From CAYUQT01 sp964596165 (GTDB lineage Bacteria; Planctomycetota; Phycisphaerae; UBA1845; JAFGLZ01): 64,000 nucleotides of DNA. Shown piece after piece: positions 52,141 to 60,696 of this stretch (position 1 is its first letter; each line of letters begins with the position of its first letter). The stretch lies in contig CAZQTW010000028.1 in the NCBI GenBank assembly GCA_964596165.1, positions 7,461 through 71,460 on the forward strand, in the 5' to 3' direction. The notes under the pieces are model-generated. The model saw only the letters and a program-made list of their open reading frames with translations, had not been told where the DNA came from and did no database searches. Position numbers and translations under genes: made by a program.

Positions 52141-53978
52141 TAACGGGAGAGAACATACTCCGCCAGATCGTTGATCTGTTCCGGCGTCAAGTTGGACGTT
52201 TTCCCGTGCCGGTCCCCCGCGTTGAACTTCGTCAGGACGTCCGCAATGGTCACGGCCCGACCGTCATAGAGGTACGGACCGGTTCGCCACACCTCGACCA
52301 GCGTCGGGTTGTCGAATTTGCGGCCCTTCTCCATGTCCTTGCCCGTGCCCACGTCATACGGCTTCATATCGGTGTACAACGGACCAGGATGGCAATTAAT
52401 GCAGCCGGCCGTCTTGAAAAGCTCCTCTCCTCGCTTGGCCGCCGGACGGAGTTGACCGTTGACCAGATACGGGCTCGGTACCGGTTCGAGCTGCTTGAGG
52501 AACTCGTCGATGGCCACCGCGTCTTCCTCGGGACGCACGGCAAACTGGATGTTCTTGATCCCCGAACGCACCGCAACCTCGGCCGTGTCCCGAATGCCCG
52601 TCATCATCACGGGCGGCGTCTTGTGCGAGAGGAGCATGCTCTTGGTGTTCTTCGGGTTGCCGATGCCGTCGTTGAGCAGGTCCCAATTGAATCCATCGAC
52701 CCGTGCGTCGGGATGGCAGCTTGCACAGCTCTGCCAGTGCTGGAAGCACAGGGCGGCGTCGTTGAAGAACATCTCGCCCTTGCGGACGACCGTCAGCGGC
52801 TTGCGGGGGCCCAGCGCCAACGACTGGGCATTCGGCCTGACCGCCGGATTGATGTCGACGACACCCAGCGTGTCCGTGAAGTACTCCGCCGCGTAGGCTT
52901 TCGTTCCAAGCACCACCAGTCCGCGCGGGCCGTTTCCCGCGAGTTTCAGCCGGCGACGAATGTCCACCAAGAACGCCAGGTCATTCGGTACGTCGGCCGA
53001 CGTCCGCGACGCGCCGGGCACCTCTTCACCCTTGGCGAGTCTCGCCAGTTTGTCGTGCATCGCCGCTCGGTCAACGATGCTGATCTCATGGGTTCCCGCA
53101 TGGGTGACGCAAATGGTCTTGCCGTCCGCCGTGCAGGTGATGCCCCACGGATTGGCCCCGCCGTGGTCCACGTCGTCCAGCAGCACGGTATTGACCAGCG
53201 TCTTACCGGCCACATCGATGATGCTCATCGCGTTGGTGTTCATCCAGCCGCGTTCGAGCTGCGTCGTCGGCAGTTGATAGCGGGACAGGAGGTGCGTGGC
53301 GTAAGCGTGCTTGCCGTCGGGAGCGACACAAATCCCACGGACGCCACTGCTCCCGTTCGGCAGGGCTATTGTGGTCGCGGTCTTGCTGGCGATGTCAACG
53401 ACCGATACGGCCGCCGCTACCACGTCCGCATCACCGGGTCCGAGAGGCAGCAGATTGGCGACGAACAGTTGCTTTCCGTCCGGGGTGATTGCGGCGGCGA
53501 CCGGCTCGCGAACGACGGAAATGGTGGCTACCACCTTTTTGGCCGCCAGATCGATTGCCGCAACGTTGTTGTTGAACCGGTTGCAGACATAGAGGGTCTT
53601 GCCGTCCGGGCTGACCACCGGCGCTGTCGGGGTGTGACCCACCGCCAAGATCTCCCCGACGATCCTTCCGTCGGCGGCATTCACGATATGAACGCGCCCC
53701 GCCGGTTCGGCGCCGGTGACATAGAGGCAGGCCCCGTCGGGGGCGAGAGCAATACCGCCCGGCCGATCCGGCAGCGCGGTCGTCCGGGTCACCTTGGCTC
53801 CGGCCACGTCGAATGTCGCCACCGCCTTGGCCGTGTATTCGGTGACATACAGCGTCTTGCCGTCCTTGTCCGCGACCACGTTCTCGGGCGACAGAAACAC
53901 CTCATCAGCTGATGTTGTACTCGCGAGCAGTGCCAGCAGACCCGCGCCCATCCACAGTCGTGCAGTGATCAATGCCAT
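52140..53978 (-). CDS. Exported YVTN beta-propeller / cytochrome c protein
   Basis: Secreted protein of 612 residues with signal sequence ARLWMGAGLLALLASTTSA. The first two-thirds is a YVTN-type seven-bladed beta-propeller with repeats such as VSPDGKTLYVCNRFNNNVAAID. The C-terminal third has two c-type heme motifs, CASCH (about residue 418) and CINCH (about 526), and distal ligands expected nearby, as in di-heme peroxidase-like domains. It follows the HzsA-like gene by 61 bp and overlaps the RidA-like gene, so the three form an operon for periplasmic electron transfer. Confidence 0.85.
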   Translation of the reverse strand: MALITARLWMGAGLLALLASTTSADEVFLSPENVVADKDGKTLYVTEYTAKAVATFDVAGAKVTRTTALPDRPGGIALAPDGACLYVTGAEPAGRVHIVNAADGRIVGEILAVGHTPTAPVVSPDGKTLYVCNRFNNNVAAIDLAAKKVVATISVVREPVAAAITPDGKQLFVANLLPLGPGDADVVAAAVSVVDIASKTATTIALPNGSSGVRGICVAPDGKHAYATHLLSRYQLPTTQLERGWMNTNAMSIIDVAGKTLVNTVLLDDVDHGGANPWGITCTADGKTICVTHAGTHEISIVDRAAMHDKLARLAKGEEVPGASRTSADVPNDLAFLVDIRRRLKLAGNGPRGLVVLGTKAYAAEYFTDTLGVVDINPAVRPNAQSLALGPRKPLTVVRKGEMFFNDAALCFQHWQSCASCHPDARVDGFNWDLLNDGIGNPKNTKSMLLSHKTPPVMMTGIRDTAEVAVRSGIKNIQFAVRPEEDAVAIDEFLKQLEPVPSPYLVNGQLRPAAKRGEELFKTAGCINCHPGPLYTDMKPYDVGTGKDMEKGRKFDNPTLVEVWRTGPYLYDGRAVTIADVLTKFNAGDRHGKTSNLTPEQINDLAEYVLSR

Positions 53979-54039
53979 GCTCCGATTCGCGGCGGCGGAT
54001 CGGTCCCGCCTGCCTTTTGCCTCGTCTGTCGCGGGTAGC

Positions 54040-57000
54040 CTATCGCGATTCCTTCTTTACCGCCACCTCCGCCGGACCCGCTTCGCAGATTACGCGGAAT
54101 CCCACGTTCCAGACCCCCTGATACGGCCGGTATGACAAGCGGAAGGCCGAACGGGCGCGCTTGGGCCGATCGTAGAACGATCCCCCACGGACCACCTTGT
54201 CGGCATCCTCCCGGAGATCGTTGCGGCCGTCGGTTTCCCGGTACGGATACGCGGCGTAGGTCGTCCGCGTCCATTCCCACACGTTCCCGTGCATGTCGTG
54301 GAGCCCCCAGGCATTCGGCTGATATTTCCCGACTTCGGCCATCAGTTTGTTGCCGTCGTTGAAGCGCGGCTCCTTGGGCAGGAAATCTTGGTAAGGGCTG
54401 GGATTGGCGATCGGTTGCGGATTGATTCCGTCGACCGCCAGCAACTTAATCGACAGGTCGGCCAGGTTGGCGAACTTCGCAAAGTCGGTGTCCAAGTCGC
54501 CGTAGAACATCGGTGTGGCCGAGCCGGCGCGGCAGGCCCATTCCCATTGGGCCTCGGTCGGCAGCGTGAACGACCGGCCGGTCCTGGCACTCAGCCATTG
54601 GCAGAAGGCCATCGCCTGCTTCCATGACACTCGAATGACCGGTTTGTTCGGGCCGTCGGCCGGGTAACCCGGCGTCGTGTGGTCCTTGTGGTGCTGGTCG
54701 AAAAAGCCATTCTTGTGACGCGGGTCGAACTGCCGGAACTGGTCCGCCGTGACCTCGAATTTGCCCATGTAGAAGGGCTTTTCGATCTTCACGCAAGCCG
54801 GCGGTGTCTCGTCGATCTCGCCGGCCGGATCGCCCATGACAAACTCGCCGGCGGGAACGTACACCAGGGTCAGCGCCATGCCGTTGCCGAGGTCGAGATT
54901 CACCTCGGTCTTCGGCCCCCCCGCCGCTTGCCGCTTCTTCGCCTCGGTGACATCGAACGGCCAGCCGGAGATCGCCGGCTTCGGTAGTTCGGGCTTCGCA
55001 ACGGGTTGCGGCTCAACGAACGTCACCGGATCGCGCTTGATGTCCGGGATGAGTTCCGGGTCCTCTGGACGGTTGGCGTACTTGGTTCGCATTTCAATGC
55101 GCCGCTGGTGATAGTTCTTGGGGATGGGGCGGTGCTCGGTCCAGGTGCCGTGGTCGGGCACGTTCAGATCGACCCAGGTGGCCAACCGATCCCACGCTTC
55201 GGCGTCCAGCTTCACGCCGTGGTGGCCCTTGGCCAGCATCTGGAAGAGTTCGCTCGTGTTGACGTGGAACTCCAGCGGGATCTGGAGGTAGTAATCGCTT
55301 TCCGGTCCCGGTCGGCGGACATACGGATGCAGCGCGATGTACGACGGCGTGAAGTTACCCCAGCCGTTCCTCGGCTTGGCGGTCAGATCGGGGATCTTCT
55401 TGCCGTCGGGCCGCGCCTGGCCGTTGTGGCAGCCGACGCAATACTTGTCGAGCACGGGCTGCTGCACGTCCCGCTTGAAGCTGAATCCGCGGGTCGGTCC
55501 ATACCATGGTTCGATCTCCGCCGGTTTCTGAGTGGCGGCAAGGGTCTTGCGCGACGGCGGCGCCGAGTTTCGCTTCTCGTGGCAGCCGACGCAGGAGAGG
55601 ACCTCGCCGGGCATGGCGGTGAACCAGCTCCGCATGATCTGGACGGCCTGGCCTTCCGCGTCGATCGGCTGAACGGCCAGCGGCGTGTTCGCCGGCACTC
55701 TGAAGACCGCCGAACCGTCCTCCAGGACCGGTACCGTGCCGAGGATCCGGTGAACGTCCCAGGGACCTTCGATGCCGACGTTAATGTGGCCGCCCATTTC
55801 CGGGTAGGTGTAGTGGTACTCGAAGATCCGTAGTCTCTTGACCGTACCGCGAGGCACGCCCGCCAGACCCGCACCCATGTAAATGTCCGAGAGATAGACG
55901 ACGGCGTCGCGCCGGTCGAGTTTCACCCGATCCGGAACCACGGGCGGCTTGGGCGTCTTTCGAAACGGAACCGGCTCGAACAGCGCGTACCCCGGCTCTT
56001 CCTTCAGGAGCAGCATGTTGTCGAAGACATCCACCAGGTAGACGCCCCACAAGGAGCCCGGCGTCGGCTGACAGGTCGTGATGAAGTACTTGTCGCTCAA
56101 CGGATACGGATGCAGGAACTTCGGCCAGACGCCGTCCACCAGCGTGTCCATGATGATCGGTTCGACCTTCTTCCCGTAACCGGGGATCCGCTGCACCGCC
56201 CCTTCGGCATCCGCTCGGCCCTTGGTCGGGTCGAACAGGATCAACTCGCCCATCCGAGGCACGCCGTGATGACCCGAGATGATCGCGACGATCTGCGTGG
56301 GATGGTTCGGAATCGGCCGGGCGTAGAAGGTCGAGTTCGGCCAGAAGGAGTTGCTGTGGTAGTAGGCCATCTGTTCCGTGCCGTCGGGATTCATGGTGAA
56401 AAGCAACCGGCTGAAGTAGTGCGGCGTGTCCGAATACTCCCACCGCGTGTAGAGCACGCGGCCGTTGTTCATCACCGTCGGGCACCAGTTGTGGTCCTGG
56501 TCGAAGCAGAGCTGGCGGGCGTTCTTGCCGTCGGCATCCATGATGCACAGATTGGCGACCGTGTTGCCCCCGCCGACGCACGGGATGCCCTGGAAGCATC
56601 GCGTCGAGTCGAACAAGACCCGCCCGTCGGGCAGATAGCAGGCGTCGTAATTGTCGACATCCGGCTCCTCGCCCGGCGTGACTTGGCGCAGGCCGCTCCG
56701 ATCGGCCTTGATCTCCCAAATTTGGAATCGCCCATGGCTGCCCGGCATGGTGAACAACATCTTGTCGGCGTCGAAGTTCAGGTCGACATCGCCGACAAAC
56801 TCCGTGGACTTCGGCCGGAAGAACGTGTTGAGCTTCCCGTTGGGTCCGACGGGAGAGAGCGTGGCGATTTCGTTATCGTACCCGGTCCTCGATACCGCGC
56901 AGTTGCCTTGCCAGTTCTGCGGAAGACCGAGGTTGTTCGTGCGGCGCCGAAGGACCAGCAGCTCATCGAAATCGAGGAGCGGGTTGGCCAGCAGCGCCTC

Positions 57001-58101
57001 GCGCTGCAGTGCAATGGCGTCATCGACCCGGTTGAGCATCGATTCGTCGCCCCGTGCCAGCGCCTGAGTGATCTCGGACACGAGCTTCTCGCAGGCGGCC
57101 AGACGTCCGAGGAACTCCGGTCCTTTCGCGTATTTATCGGGGTAGGTCTTGGCCAGATCTTCGATCGCCAGTCGCAGCGCCTTCAAATTGACCTGATTGA
57201 CGCGGACCAGGCCGTCGCGGAACCGGCAGGCTTTCACGTACAGATCCAGCCAGCGCCGGTCGCTGGGGGTCGCCTTTGACTGGACCAGGGCGTCGAGTTC
57301 CTTGCGGACGCCGTCCCCGGCCGCTCCGATGTCGCCCAGCACCTTGCCGATCATGGCCTTTTCCATGTCGGTGCTGTCGCCGCTCCGCAACCAGGCCAGG
57401 TATCCCTGGCGCGGGATGTCCCGCATCATCCAACCCGTCTCGACGGGAAACGCCTGCTGGATCTGCTGCCACATCTGCTGGGGCAGTCCACGCTGGAGCG
57501 AGAAGTAGAAACCGTGGTCGCCGGTCTGGTTGTGGATCTTGATCAGAAGGCGGTTTTCACCGGCGACCAGATTCAGGTCGGCCCGGTCTTGGTCCGGACC
57601 GACGCCGCGAGGCACATCGTTGGCGATGAGCCGCTTACCATTGAGCCAGACTGCCAGCCCGTCGTCGCTGCCGAAGAACGCGGCCACCATAAAGTCTTTG
57701 TCGGCGGCAATCGTTCGATAGAGGTAGGTCGAGGCGGCATCCTGCGCGGGCAGATGATGGACCTCGCCATCCTTATAGTCCGTCTTCTGCCACGCCGGCT
57801 TGCCGTTTGGGCCCTTCGCGCCGAGGTCGATGCCCTTTTCCGGGAACTGGGCGTCGCCGAACCCCTTCACTTTCAGCGGGCCGGTCGTGTACCAGGGTCC
57901 GAGCTTGAGCGATCGGAGATTGCGTTCCTGTTCGGCCAGCCAGGCCCCCACGTTGGCCCGCGTGGCAAGCATCGTTTCCTGCCAGGACGCCTGCTTGACG
58001 ACGGCGGCCGGCGCTTCGGCCCGTGCGGTCTGGACGGTGGGGATGAGCAGCACGGCACACAGTGCGGCGGCAGAGAGTGAGAGTGGAAGACTACGGGCCA
58101 T
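54040..58101 (-). CDS. HzsA-like multidomain cytochrome c fused to a sulfatase-modifying-factor domain
   Basis: Very large secreted protein of 1353 residues. Signal peptide (LPLSLSAAALCAVLLIPTV) ends near residue 29. Residues about 55-200 form a galactose-binding/PA14-like module (VAAFFGSDDGLAVWLNGKRL). Residues about 420-830 are a propeller resembling the middle domain of hydrazine synthase alpha (HzsA type), with SRLLFTMNPDGTEQMAYYH and SGHHGVPRMGELILFDP. Heme motifs CVGCH occur at about 837 and 887. The C-terminus from about 1065 is a formylglycine-generating-enzyme fold (VYVPAGEFVMGDPAGEIDET, RSAFRLSYRP). ATG 58101 has GGAGG upstream. Confidence 0.82.
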   Translation of the reverse strand: MARSLPLSLSAAALCAVLLIPTVQTARAEAPAAVVKQASWQETMLATRANVGAWLAEQERNLRSLKLGPWYTTGPLKVKGFGDAQFPEKGIDLGAKGPNGKPAWQKTDYKDGEVHHLPAQDAASTYLYRTIAADKDFMVAAFFGSDDGLAVWLNGKRLIANDVPRGVGPDQDRADLNLVAGENRLLIKIHNQTGDHGFYFSLQRGLPQQMWQQIQQAFPVETGWMMRDIPRQGYLAWLRSGDSTDMEKAMIGKVLGDIGAAGDGVRKELDALVQSKATPSDRRWLDLYVKACRFRDGLVRVNQVNLKALRLAIEDLAKTYPDKYAKGPEFLGRLAACEKLVSEITQALARGDESMLNRVDDAIALQREALLANPLLDFDELLVLRRRTNNLGLPQNWQGNCAVSRTGYDNEIATLSPVGPNGKLNTFFRPKSTEFVGDVDLNFDADKMLFTMPGSHGRFQIWEIKADRSGLRQVTPGEEPDVDNYDACYLPDGRVLFDSTRCFQGIPCVGGGNTVANLCIMDADGKNARQLCFDQDHNWCPTVMNNGRVLYTRWEYSDTPHYFSRLLFTMNPDGTEQMAYYHSNSFWPNSTFYARPIPNHPTQIVAIISGHHGVPRMGELILFDPTKGRADAEGAVQRIPGYGKKVEPIIMDTLVDGVWPKFLHPYPLSDKYFITTCQPTPGSLWGVYLVDVFDNMLLLKEEPGYALFEPVPFRKTPKPPVVPDRVKLDRRDAVVYLSDIYMGAGLAGVPRGTVKRLRIFEYHYTYPEMGGHINVGIEGPWDVHRILGTVPVLEDGSAVFRVPANTPLAVQPIDAEGQAVQIMRSWFTAMPGEVLSCVGCHEKRNSAPPSRKTLAATQKPAEIEPWYGPTRGFSFKRDVQQPVLDKYCVGCHNGQARPDGKKIPDLTAKPRNGWGNFTPSYIALHPYVRRPGPESDYYLQIPLEFHVNTSELFQMLAKGHHGVKLDAEAWDRLATWVDLNVPDHGTWTEHRPIPKNYHQRRIEMRTKYANRPEDPELIPDIKRDPVTFVEPQPVAKPELPKPAISGWPFDVTEAKKRQAAGGPKTEVNLDLGNGMALTLVYVPAGEFVMGDPAGEIDETPPACVKIEKPFYMGKFEVTADQFRQFDPRHKNGFFDQHHKDHTTPGYPADGPNKPVIRVSWKQAMAFCQWLSARTGRSFTLPTEAQWEWACRAGSATPMFYGDLDTDFAKFANLADLSIKLLAVDGINPQPIANPSPYQDFLPKEPRFNDGNKLMAEVGKYQPNAWGLHDMHGNVWEWTRTTYAAYPYRETDGRNDLREDADKVVRGGSFYDRPKRARSAFRLSYRPYQGVWNVGFRVICEAGPAEVAVKKESR

Positions 58102-58470
58102 TATTCCTTGCCTCCTCGTAGAGTTCTTCGTGCGCAAAACGTCATCAAGACAGATCCTGGCAGGGGCGTCAAGTGAGGACGGCCCTCCTTCGAATCAGGC
58201 TATTCCGCTTGCAGGCCCCCGTTCCCCGGGCTTCCATTAGTATCCCCTCATGGCCGTGCCAACGAGCCGTGGACGTAACTCCATCAGTATAGCGGTACAG
58301 GCGTCGACGCCAAACACCATTGGCGGAAACGAATTCTCAGAGGACATTCCATGGGACGGGAGCGCGGGCATCCTGCCCGCCCCCAAAGGCCCAAACGGAC
58401 GGTCAATCCGCCGGATGCGGGCAAAATGCCCGCGCTCCAAGCCGGCACCACTTCCCGACGGAAACCGGCG
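58102..58470. other. Intergenic region with palindromic element
   Basis: About 370 bp between the HzsA-like gene and the end of the CocE-type gene. The only feature seen is the paired-hairpin repeat at 58359-58438. The promoter of the cytochrome operon should lie near 58110-58200, but no clear pair of boxes was found. Confidence 0.4.
58359..58438. repeat. Paired-hairpin palindromic element (GCGGGC type)
   Basis: Two hairpins, GCGGGCA-TCC-TGCCCGC (58364-58380) and GCGGGCA-AAA-TGCCCGC (58417-58433), are flanked by an outer inverted repeat GGAGC (58359-58363) and GCTCC (58434-58438). The whole is an 80-bp imperfect palindrome in non-coding DNA, like a REP or MITE-type element. Confidence 0.65.
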
Positions 58471-60399
58471 CTAAGGTCCAACGACAGGCAGTACGACTCG
58501 TGAGGCCATGTCGGCGCTTCGGTGCAACTTCACCGTCGGCGGCGGACCGGGCGGATTGGCAAAGTGATCGGCATCCGCGCCGCCGATGACCAGACGGATT
58601 CGGTGGCCGGCCTTGAACTGGTACGACGTCGGGAGAATGTCGAACGTCAGCTCCGCCGGCTTGTCGGGTTCCAGCGGCATCGCGTCGGCCCGGCGGTAGG
58701 TGTGATGTGGGACACGGAGCTGATACGGAGGCTCCTCCTTGCTTATCTTGCGATGCACGGCTCGCAACATGCCCTCCGAGACGAGAAGGACGCGGCCAAC
58801 CTCGTCCACATCTTCCAGGTAGGCGAAGACGTTGCCGTCCTTCATGGGCGACGAGAGATACACCGTGACCGTCGGATGACCGGTCACCTCGATGTCTCTG
58901 GCCAGCGGCGCGGTCGTATAACAGAGCAACTTCCTATCCTGAACCGCCCGATCGGGATAGAAGACGTTGCCGCCCATCACCAGGCAATTCCAGCGCGATC
59001 GATTGCCCGTGGCGTGCGAATAGTCGAACGTGTGCGTGTCAGCCGCGTCGGGCGACGTCGGCTTTTCCTGCGTGAGGGTGTTGTCGGCCCCGAAGTAGTA
59101 GACCTGACCGTTGGTACTCGGCGGCCAGGTGTCGGCGGCCTTCCACTTCTCCTCGCCCATCGTGTAGTAGTGAATCGGCTTGTCGGCCTGGATCCCCGTG
59201 TCGGTACCCCTCAGGATGTGCTCAAAGAACCGGAAGAGCTCCACCGACATGCTGAATTCGCTCTTGCCCGGCGCCGCCGGACTGCAATCGCGATCGCCGC
59301 CGTGATTCCAGGGCCCGATGATCAGGCGGTTCTTCGGGTTTTTCAGCGTCAGGTGCCGCTTGATTGCCGAGTGCTGAAATGCCGCGTCATACCAGCCGCT
59401 GTAGCTGTAGACGGCCGCGCCGCCCGCGTCGATGTCCTTGGCGAAAACGTAGGGACTCAATGCATCGAACGTCAACGTCCAGTCGTAGGGGATCCGGTCG
59501 TCGCGGAACACAACGCGGAGCGTGGTCTCGTGCAGGTTCCAGTTGTAGGCATGTGATTGGATCGCGGCGGTGAGGATCGACCGATCGTGGTCCTCATCCA
59601 CCGGTCGAACGCCTCCCAGAAACACCTTGATCAGCGGGCCGTACTGTCGAAGAAGCAAGGCCGGCGGGAGGTTACGATCGAGGTCCCGGCCAAGACTGCC
59701 CCAGATCTCCGTGAACCACCGGATGTGCACCCCGCCCGGAAACACCACCTCCTGATACGGGTCGAACATGGAGAACAACGGCGCGACGGCCTTGACGGCC
59801 GGGTGCTTGTGAGTGGCCAGGAATTCGGCCGTCCCGCCGTCGTACGAAACACCGGTCGCGCAGACCTGTCCGTCGGACCAAGGCTGCTTGATGACCCACT
59901 CGACAATCTCCTTGCCGTCGTTGATCTCATCGGGCGAATACTCGATAGGTCGGTATCCGAACGAAGCCCCCGATCCGCGAACATCGACGGCCACCCAGGC
60001 GTACCCACGCGGGACGAAAAAATGCCGCACCTTCGGCAGACGTTCCGACTCGCGGACAAGATTCAACGGCCATCGCAATATCACGGAACGCCAGTACCGC
60101 GTCTGGTGCACGATCGTTGGGATGCGCTCATCCGACTTCAGGCCCTTCGGAAGAAAGACGTCGACGGCGATCTTGCAGCCGTCACGCATGGTGAGGTAAC
60201 GCGACGTGCGAACCTCGCCGGTGTACCGTGCCGGAAACTTCTTCTCGATTTCCTTCTGGTTGTACCACGCGTTGTCGCGGGCCTGGGCCCATGACGGAGA
60301 ATTCTGTGACACGACCAGGCCCAGCGCCGCCACGAATAGAAACGGTGAGCCTCTTCCGAGTCCTTTCCCCAAGACGCGTGCCAAAGCGATCCGCCCCAT
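58471..60399 (-). CDS. Exported CocE/NonD-type hydrolase (X-Pro dipeptidyl-peptidase S15 family)
   Basis: Alpha/beta-hydrolase of 642 residues. A signal segment (SPFLFVAALGLVVSQNSPSWAQA) precedes the S15 fold. The nucleophile elbow is GVSYDGG (TGVSYDGGTAEFLA), the Asp/His region includes GPWNHGG, and the C-terminal jelly-roll domain (IEVTGHPTVTVYLSSPMKDGNVFAYLEDV) is typical of CocE. Such enzymes cleave acyl esters or X-Pro amides; the substrate here is unknown. ATG 60399 has GGAGGT 8 nt upstream; the frame is open further but lacks homology and spans a palindromic element. Confidence 0.87.
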   Translation of the reverse strand: MGRIALARVLGKGLGRGSPFLFVAALGLVVSQNSPSWAQARDNAWYNQKEIEKKFPARYTGEVRTSRYLTMRDGCKIAVDVFLPKGLKSDERIPTIVHQTRYWRSVILRWPLNLVRESERLPKVRHFFVPRGYAWVAVDVRGSGASFGYRPIEYSPDEINDGKEIVEWVIKQPWSDGQVCATGVSYDGGTAEFLATHKHPAVKAVAPLFSMFDPYQEVVFPGGVHIRWFTEIWGSLGRDLDRNLPPALLLRQYGPLIKVFLGGVRPVDEDHDRSILTAAIQSHAYNWNLHETTLRVVFRDDRIPYDWTLTFDALSPYVFAKDIDAGGAAVYSYSGWYDAAFQHSAIKRHLTLKNPKNRLIIGPWNHGGDRDCSPAAPGKSEFSMSVELFRFFEHILRGTDTGIQADKPIHYYTMGEEKWKAADTWPPSTNGQVYYFGADNTLTQEKPTSPDAADTHTFDYSHATGNRSRWNCLVMGGNVFYPDRAVQDRKLLCYTTAPLARDIEVTGHPTVTVYLSSPMKDGNVFAYLEDVDEVGRVLLVSEGMLRAVHRKISKEEPPYQLRVPHHTYRRADAMPLEPDKPAELTFDILPTSYQFKAGHRIRLVIGGADADHFANPPGPPPTVKLHRSADMASRVVLPVVGP

Positions 60400-60495
60400 G
60401 TGAACCGACCTCCGAGTAAGAATGATCTGTGTTCGAGCGAGCAGGATTACCCTTAGCGAGCGCGGTTGGCAAGGGGCGCAAGGTGAACGTTCGGC

Positions 60496-60543
60496 GTAGA
60501 CGCGACATCTTGTCGCGTGAATGCGACGGAACGTCGCATCTAC
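60496..60543. repeat. Paired-hairpin palindromic element (CGCGAC type)
   Basis: ACGCGAC-ATCTT-GTCGCGT (60500-60518) and ATGCGAC-GGAAC-GTCGCAT (60521-60539) stand next to each other, and the outer ends GTAGA and TCTAC are also complementary. It has the same two-hairpin layout as the element at 58359-58438 but a different sequence. It lies upstream of the CocE-type gene. Confidence 0.65.
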
Positions 60544-60696
60544 ATCCATCGCCGTCAGGGCCGGCTCTCACCGATCCTCCGCTTGGCAAACTTACCGCGG
60601 CCCGATTACCATGGCCGCCGAAATCCGCGACGCAAGCGGCACGGAAGCCCTTGCTTCACCGGAGTAGCGGCAGTCTGAAACGCCCGGAGGGTCCTC

